A stretch of DNA of 64,000 bases from Streptomyces violascens. Its GTDB lineage: Bacteria > Actinomycetota > Actinomycetes > Streptomycetales > Streptomycetaceae. Shown here piece after piece: positions 62,125 through 64,000 of this stretch. Every line of letters starts with the position of its first letter. The stretch's first letter is position 1. Position numbers and translations under genes: made by a program. Location of the stretch: the NCBI RefSeq assembly GCF_014649955.1, contig NZ_BMUA01000003.1, forward strand, positions 124,001 through 188,000, written 5' to 3'. The notes under the pieces are model-generated. The model was given only the letters and a program-made list of their open reading frames with translations, was not told where the DNA came from and did not search any database.

Positions 62125-63201
62125 TCAGACCGCTTCCGGGGTGCGCTCGGATGCGGGCTCCGCACGGCGGCGGCGTACGGCCCAGAACACGCCGCTGCCC
62201 ACCACGACGGTGACGCCGACGCCGATCACTCCGGCGAGGCCCCCGGCCAGGCGGGCGTCGCCGATGTCCTTGACGGAGTAGTCGGCGAGCGGCGAGTCGG
62301 AGGTGGCGTGCTGCTTGGTCTTGGCGTCGATGCCCTTGTCGTGGGCGACCTTCTCCAGGCCGTCGGGGCTGGCCGAGGCGTAGAAGGAGACGAATCCGGC
62401 GAGGACGAGCGCGGTGACGATGCCGATGCCCCACACCTTCTTCGTGGAGCGGGTGCGGGCCGCGGCGGGGGCGGCGGCCGGCGCGTCGACGAGCTCGCCG
62501 CCGACGCGCAGCTTGAGCGGTGCGGTCAGGCCGCGGGCGCCGTACACGAGGTCGGGGCGTACGGCGATGACGGCGCCCACGGTCAGCGCGGTGATCACGG
62601 CCTCGCCGATGCCGATCAGGATGTGCACGCCGACCATCGCGGTGAGCACCTTGGTGATCGGCACGTCGGTGGTGCCGCCGAGCGCGTAGATCGCGGTGAA
62701 GACGAGGGCGGCGGCCGGGACGGAGAGCAGCGCGGCGACGAACGAGGCGGCGGTGATCGAGCGGCGGGTGCGGGGCAGCACCTTCACCAGGCCGCGGAAG
62801 AGGGCGTAGGCGACGACGGTGGTGGTGATCGCCATGTCGGTGATGTTCACGCCGAGCGCGGTGAGCCCGCCGTCGGCGAACAGGATGCCCTGCATGAGCA
62901 GGACCACGGACACGCACAGCACGCCGGTGTAGGGCCCGACGAGGATCGCGGCGAGCGCGCCGCCGAGCAGATGGCCGCTGGTGCCGGCCGCGACGGGGAA
63001 GTTGAGCATCTGCACGGCGAAGATGAACGCGGCGACGAGCCCGGCCAGCGGCGCCGTCTTCTCTCCCCCACCGCTGAATGCGTGGGAGGGACCCCCAAGT
63101 TCCCTGCGTGCTCCGCGCAGGCTGACGGCGACGGCTCCGGCGGCGACCACACCTGTGACCGCCGATACAGGTGCGTTGATGAATCCATCGGGTACGTGCA
63201 T
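62125..63201 (-). CDS. cbiM: Nickel/cobalt ECF substrate-binding protein, CbiM-CbiN fusion
   Basis: A 358-residue membrane protein. The N-terminus MHVPDGFINAPVSAV supplies the amino group and His2 for metal binding in CbiM/NikM. Seven or so spans follow, including the HLLGGALAAILVGPYTG segment near residue 80. After a Pro/Ala linker (about 255-265) the C-terminal part resembles CbiN, with SPDGLEKVAHDKG between two spans. CbiM and CbiN are thus fused. Start ATG 63201, with GGAG upstream. A candidate Nur box lies 75 bp upstream and favours nickel over cobalt as the ion. Confidence 0.92.
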   Translation of the reverse strand: MHVPDGFINAPVSAVTGVVAAGAVAVSLRGARRELGGPSHAFSGGGEKTAPLAGLVAAFIFAVQMLNFPVAAGTSGHLLGGALAAILVGPYTGVLCVSVVLLMQGILFADGGLTALGVNITDMAITTTVVAYALFRGLVKVLPRTRRSITAASFVAALLSVPAAALVFTAIYALGGTTDVPITKVLTAMVGVHILIGIGEAVITALTVGAVIAVRPDLVYGARGLTAPLKLRVGGELVDAPAAAPAAARTRSTKKVWGIGIVTALVLAGFVSFYASASPDGLEKVAHDKGIDAKTKQHATSDSPLADYSVKDIGDARLAGGLAGVIGVGVTVVVGSGVFWAVRRRRAEPASERTPEAV

Positions 63202-63275
63202 GGGGGGACTCCGATTTCCCGTGGGGCCCTCTTCCCTGCGCGGCATGCGCAGAACCGTTTGATGATAGTGCCCTG

Positions 63276-63292
63276 TTGCGAACCCTTCGCAA
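63276..63292. promoter_or_regulatory. Candidate Nur box
   Basis: TTGCGAACCCTTCGCAA is a 7-bp inverted repeat with a 3-nt centre and matches the Nur consensus tTGCaa-n5-ttGCAA at the fixed TTGC and GCAA ends. It lies 75 bp upstream of the CbiM start and 120 bp before the SsgA-like gene. Nur is the nickel-responsive Fur-type repressor of Streptomyces. No cobalamin riboswitch is seen here. Confidence 0.55.
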
Positions 63293-63412
63293 GAGCGGCT
63301 CAGTACTAGATGACAAGCCGACTCGCTGGGGGTTTACCCGAAAAATATGGGACATTTGATACCAAATAGCCCGAACCAGATTTCCAGCAGCACCCAGCGT
63401 GAGGAGCGACCG

Positions 63413-63817
63413 ATGTCCCCCGCAGTCGAGGACCACTCCGAGGAACACGCCGAAAGCCGCTCCGTCGAGGATCACGCCCGGGCCCGCATCGTCACGGACG
63501 CCCCGCTCACCAACCCCGTCCCGGTGAAGCTGCGCTACGACCCCGCCGACTCCCCCGGCACGGTCTGCTTCGCCTTCCCGGGCGACAACGAATGGGTCTT
63601 CCCGCGCGACCTCCTCGAATCGGGGCTGCGCGCGCCCGCCCGCCGGGGCGACGTGGAGGTGTGGCCGTGCGGCCGGGCCCAGACGGTGCTCGAATTCCAC
63701 TCGCCGGACGGAGTCGCGGTGGTCCAGTTCGACAACTCGCCCCTGGTCCGCTTCCTGAGCCACACCTACGCCACCGACACACGGACGGCCCCGTCCCCGG
63801 CGGGCCGCCGCCGCTGA
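63413..63817 (+). CDS. SsgA-like sporulation/cell-division protein
   Basis: A 134-residue SALP protein, a family unique to sporulating actinomycetes, controlling septum placement and spore-wall events. Family motifs are visible in VPVKLRYDPADSPGTVCFAF, then WVFPRDLLESGLR, VEVWPCGRAQTVLEFHSPDG and VVQFDNSPLVRFL. The N-terminal 35 residues are an acidic, non-conserved extension. Start ATG 63413 follows GAGGAGCGACCG. By position next to the PBP and CbiMQO genes it may be the orthologue of ssgE, which I recall near a PBP pair in S. coelicolor; this is unverified. A terminator follows. Confidence 0.9.
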   Translation: MSPAVEDHSEEHAESRSVEDHARARIVTDAPLTNPVPVKLRYDPADSPGTVCFAFPGDNEWVFPRDLLESGLRAPARRGDVEVWPCGRAQTVLEFHSPDGVAVVQFDNSPLVRFLSHTYATDTRTAPSPAGRRR

Positions 63818-63835
63818 GGCCCCCGGACATGCGGA

Positions 63836-63866
63836 GGCCCCCCGTGCGCGGTACGCACGAGGGGCC
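63836..63866 (+). terminator. Terminator after the SsgA-like gene
   Basis: A 13-bp stem with one mismatch (GGCCCCCCGTGCG and CGCACGAGGGGCC), loop CGGTA, 19 nt past the stop. It may act in both directions against the convergent partial gene. Confidence 0.75.
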
Positions 63867-63962
63867 GAGGGGCGCCGGCGGTCCCGTCCCCACAGGCCGC
63901 CGACGTCGGCCGGGACCCACGGCCGCTCGGTTCGCAGGGTCCCGGCGTTCAGGGAGGCGGGG

Positions 63963-64000
63963 TCAGACCCGCGCCAGTTCGCGACGCCCGTCGGGGTCGC
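63963..64000 (-). CDS. C-terminal end of an unidentified protein (window edge)
   Basis: On the minus strand the frame GAC-CCC-GAC-GGG-CGT-CGC-GAA-CTG-GCG-CGG-GTC ends in TGA at 63965-63963, giving DPDGRRELARV. GC-rich third positions agree with coding use. Only 11 residues are visible, so the product cannot be named. Confidence 0.35.
   Translation of the reverse strand, partial: DPDGRRELARV

Noticed and set aside
63202..63412. Cobalamin riboswitch before cbiM
   Set aside because: The 211-bp gap has no recognisable B12 box; a Nur-type dyad explains regulation better.

Overview
This is a high-GC actinobacterial chromosome segment, almost certainly Streptomyces. Third codon positions are nearly all G or C. 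It carries an SsgA-like sporulation protein, an Rpf muralytic factor, an Scr1/DUF397 gene pair, SUKH/deaminase proteins and many GTG starts. From memory, unverified here, the order glmU-prs-rplY-pth-ppc, then galK-galE-galT, then ispE-rsmA-rpfB-tatD-rsmI-pmt matches the conserved core of the S. coelicolor chromosome. This is therefore mostly core genome, not a genomic island. I see no insertion sequence, integrase, phage module, rRNA or CRISPR array.

Layout. 1-8.0 kb: a truncated Pro/Ser-rich membrane protein, a DUF2079 membrane protein, a MacB-type ABC exporter, a drug/proton antiporter and a DivIVA-like coiled-coil protein. 8.3-13.3 kb: a divergent four-gene cluster of polymorphic-toxin-type domains. 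It holds two deaminase-like domains and three SUKH-type domains, one of each fused through a collagen-like linker. This is the most unusual part of the window. 13.4-15.9 kb: an orphan histidine kinase, an HTH/LAGLIDADG-like protein and tRNA-Gln(UUG) with its terminator. 16.0-25.4 kb: housekeeping genes glmU, prs, rplY, pth and ppc, interrupted by a LysR regulator coupled to a serine hydrolase. 25.6-32.8 kb: fatty-acid desaturase with TetR, a secreted FG-GAP/VCBS propeller protein, a VOC protein, tam with a divergent MarR gene, a LuxR response regulator and a GNAT protein. 33.0-38.4 kb: the Leloir operon galT-galE-galK with a divergent sodium/sugar symporter. 38.5-47.3 kb: an orphan LuxR regulator with a degenerate receiver, two paralogous PQQ-propeller membrane proteins, an ABC-F ATPase, a lipoprotein and an XRE/DUF397 pair. 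47.3-53.4 kb: ispE, rsmA, rpfB, tatD, a zinc-ribbon protein and rsmI. 53.4-60.4 kb: a protein mannosyltransferase, a penicillin-binding protein, a YbaK deacylase, an EamA exporter, an SDR and a class-C-type serine hydrolase. 60.6-64 kb: a nickel/cobalt ECF transporter (cbiM/N-cbiQ-cbiO) with a candidate Nur box, an SsgA-like protein and the end of one more gene.

Two non-coding themes recur. First, a family of dispersed intergenic repeats lies just beyond minus-strand gene ends; the most complete copy, at 48.3-48.6 kb, has about 23-bp terminal inverted repeats. Second, several sharp palindromes sit upstream of regulators or transport genes: LysR at 20.5 kb, MarR at 30.7 kb, gal at 36.3 kb, the penicillin-binding protein at 55.3 kb and nickel/cobalt transport at 63.3 kb. 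All start sites are judged by eye from ribosome-binding sites and domain boundaries.
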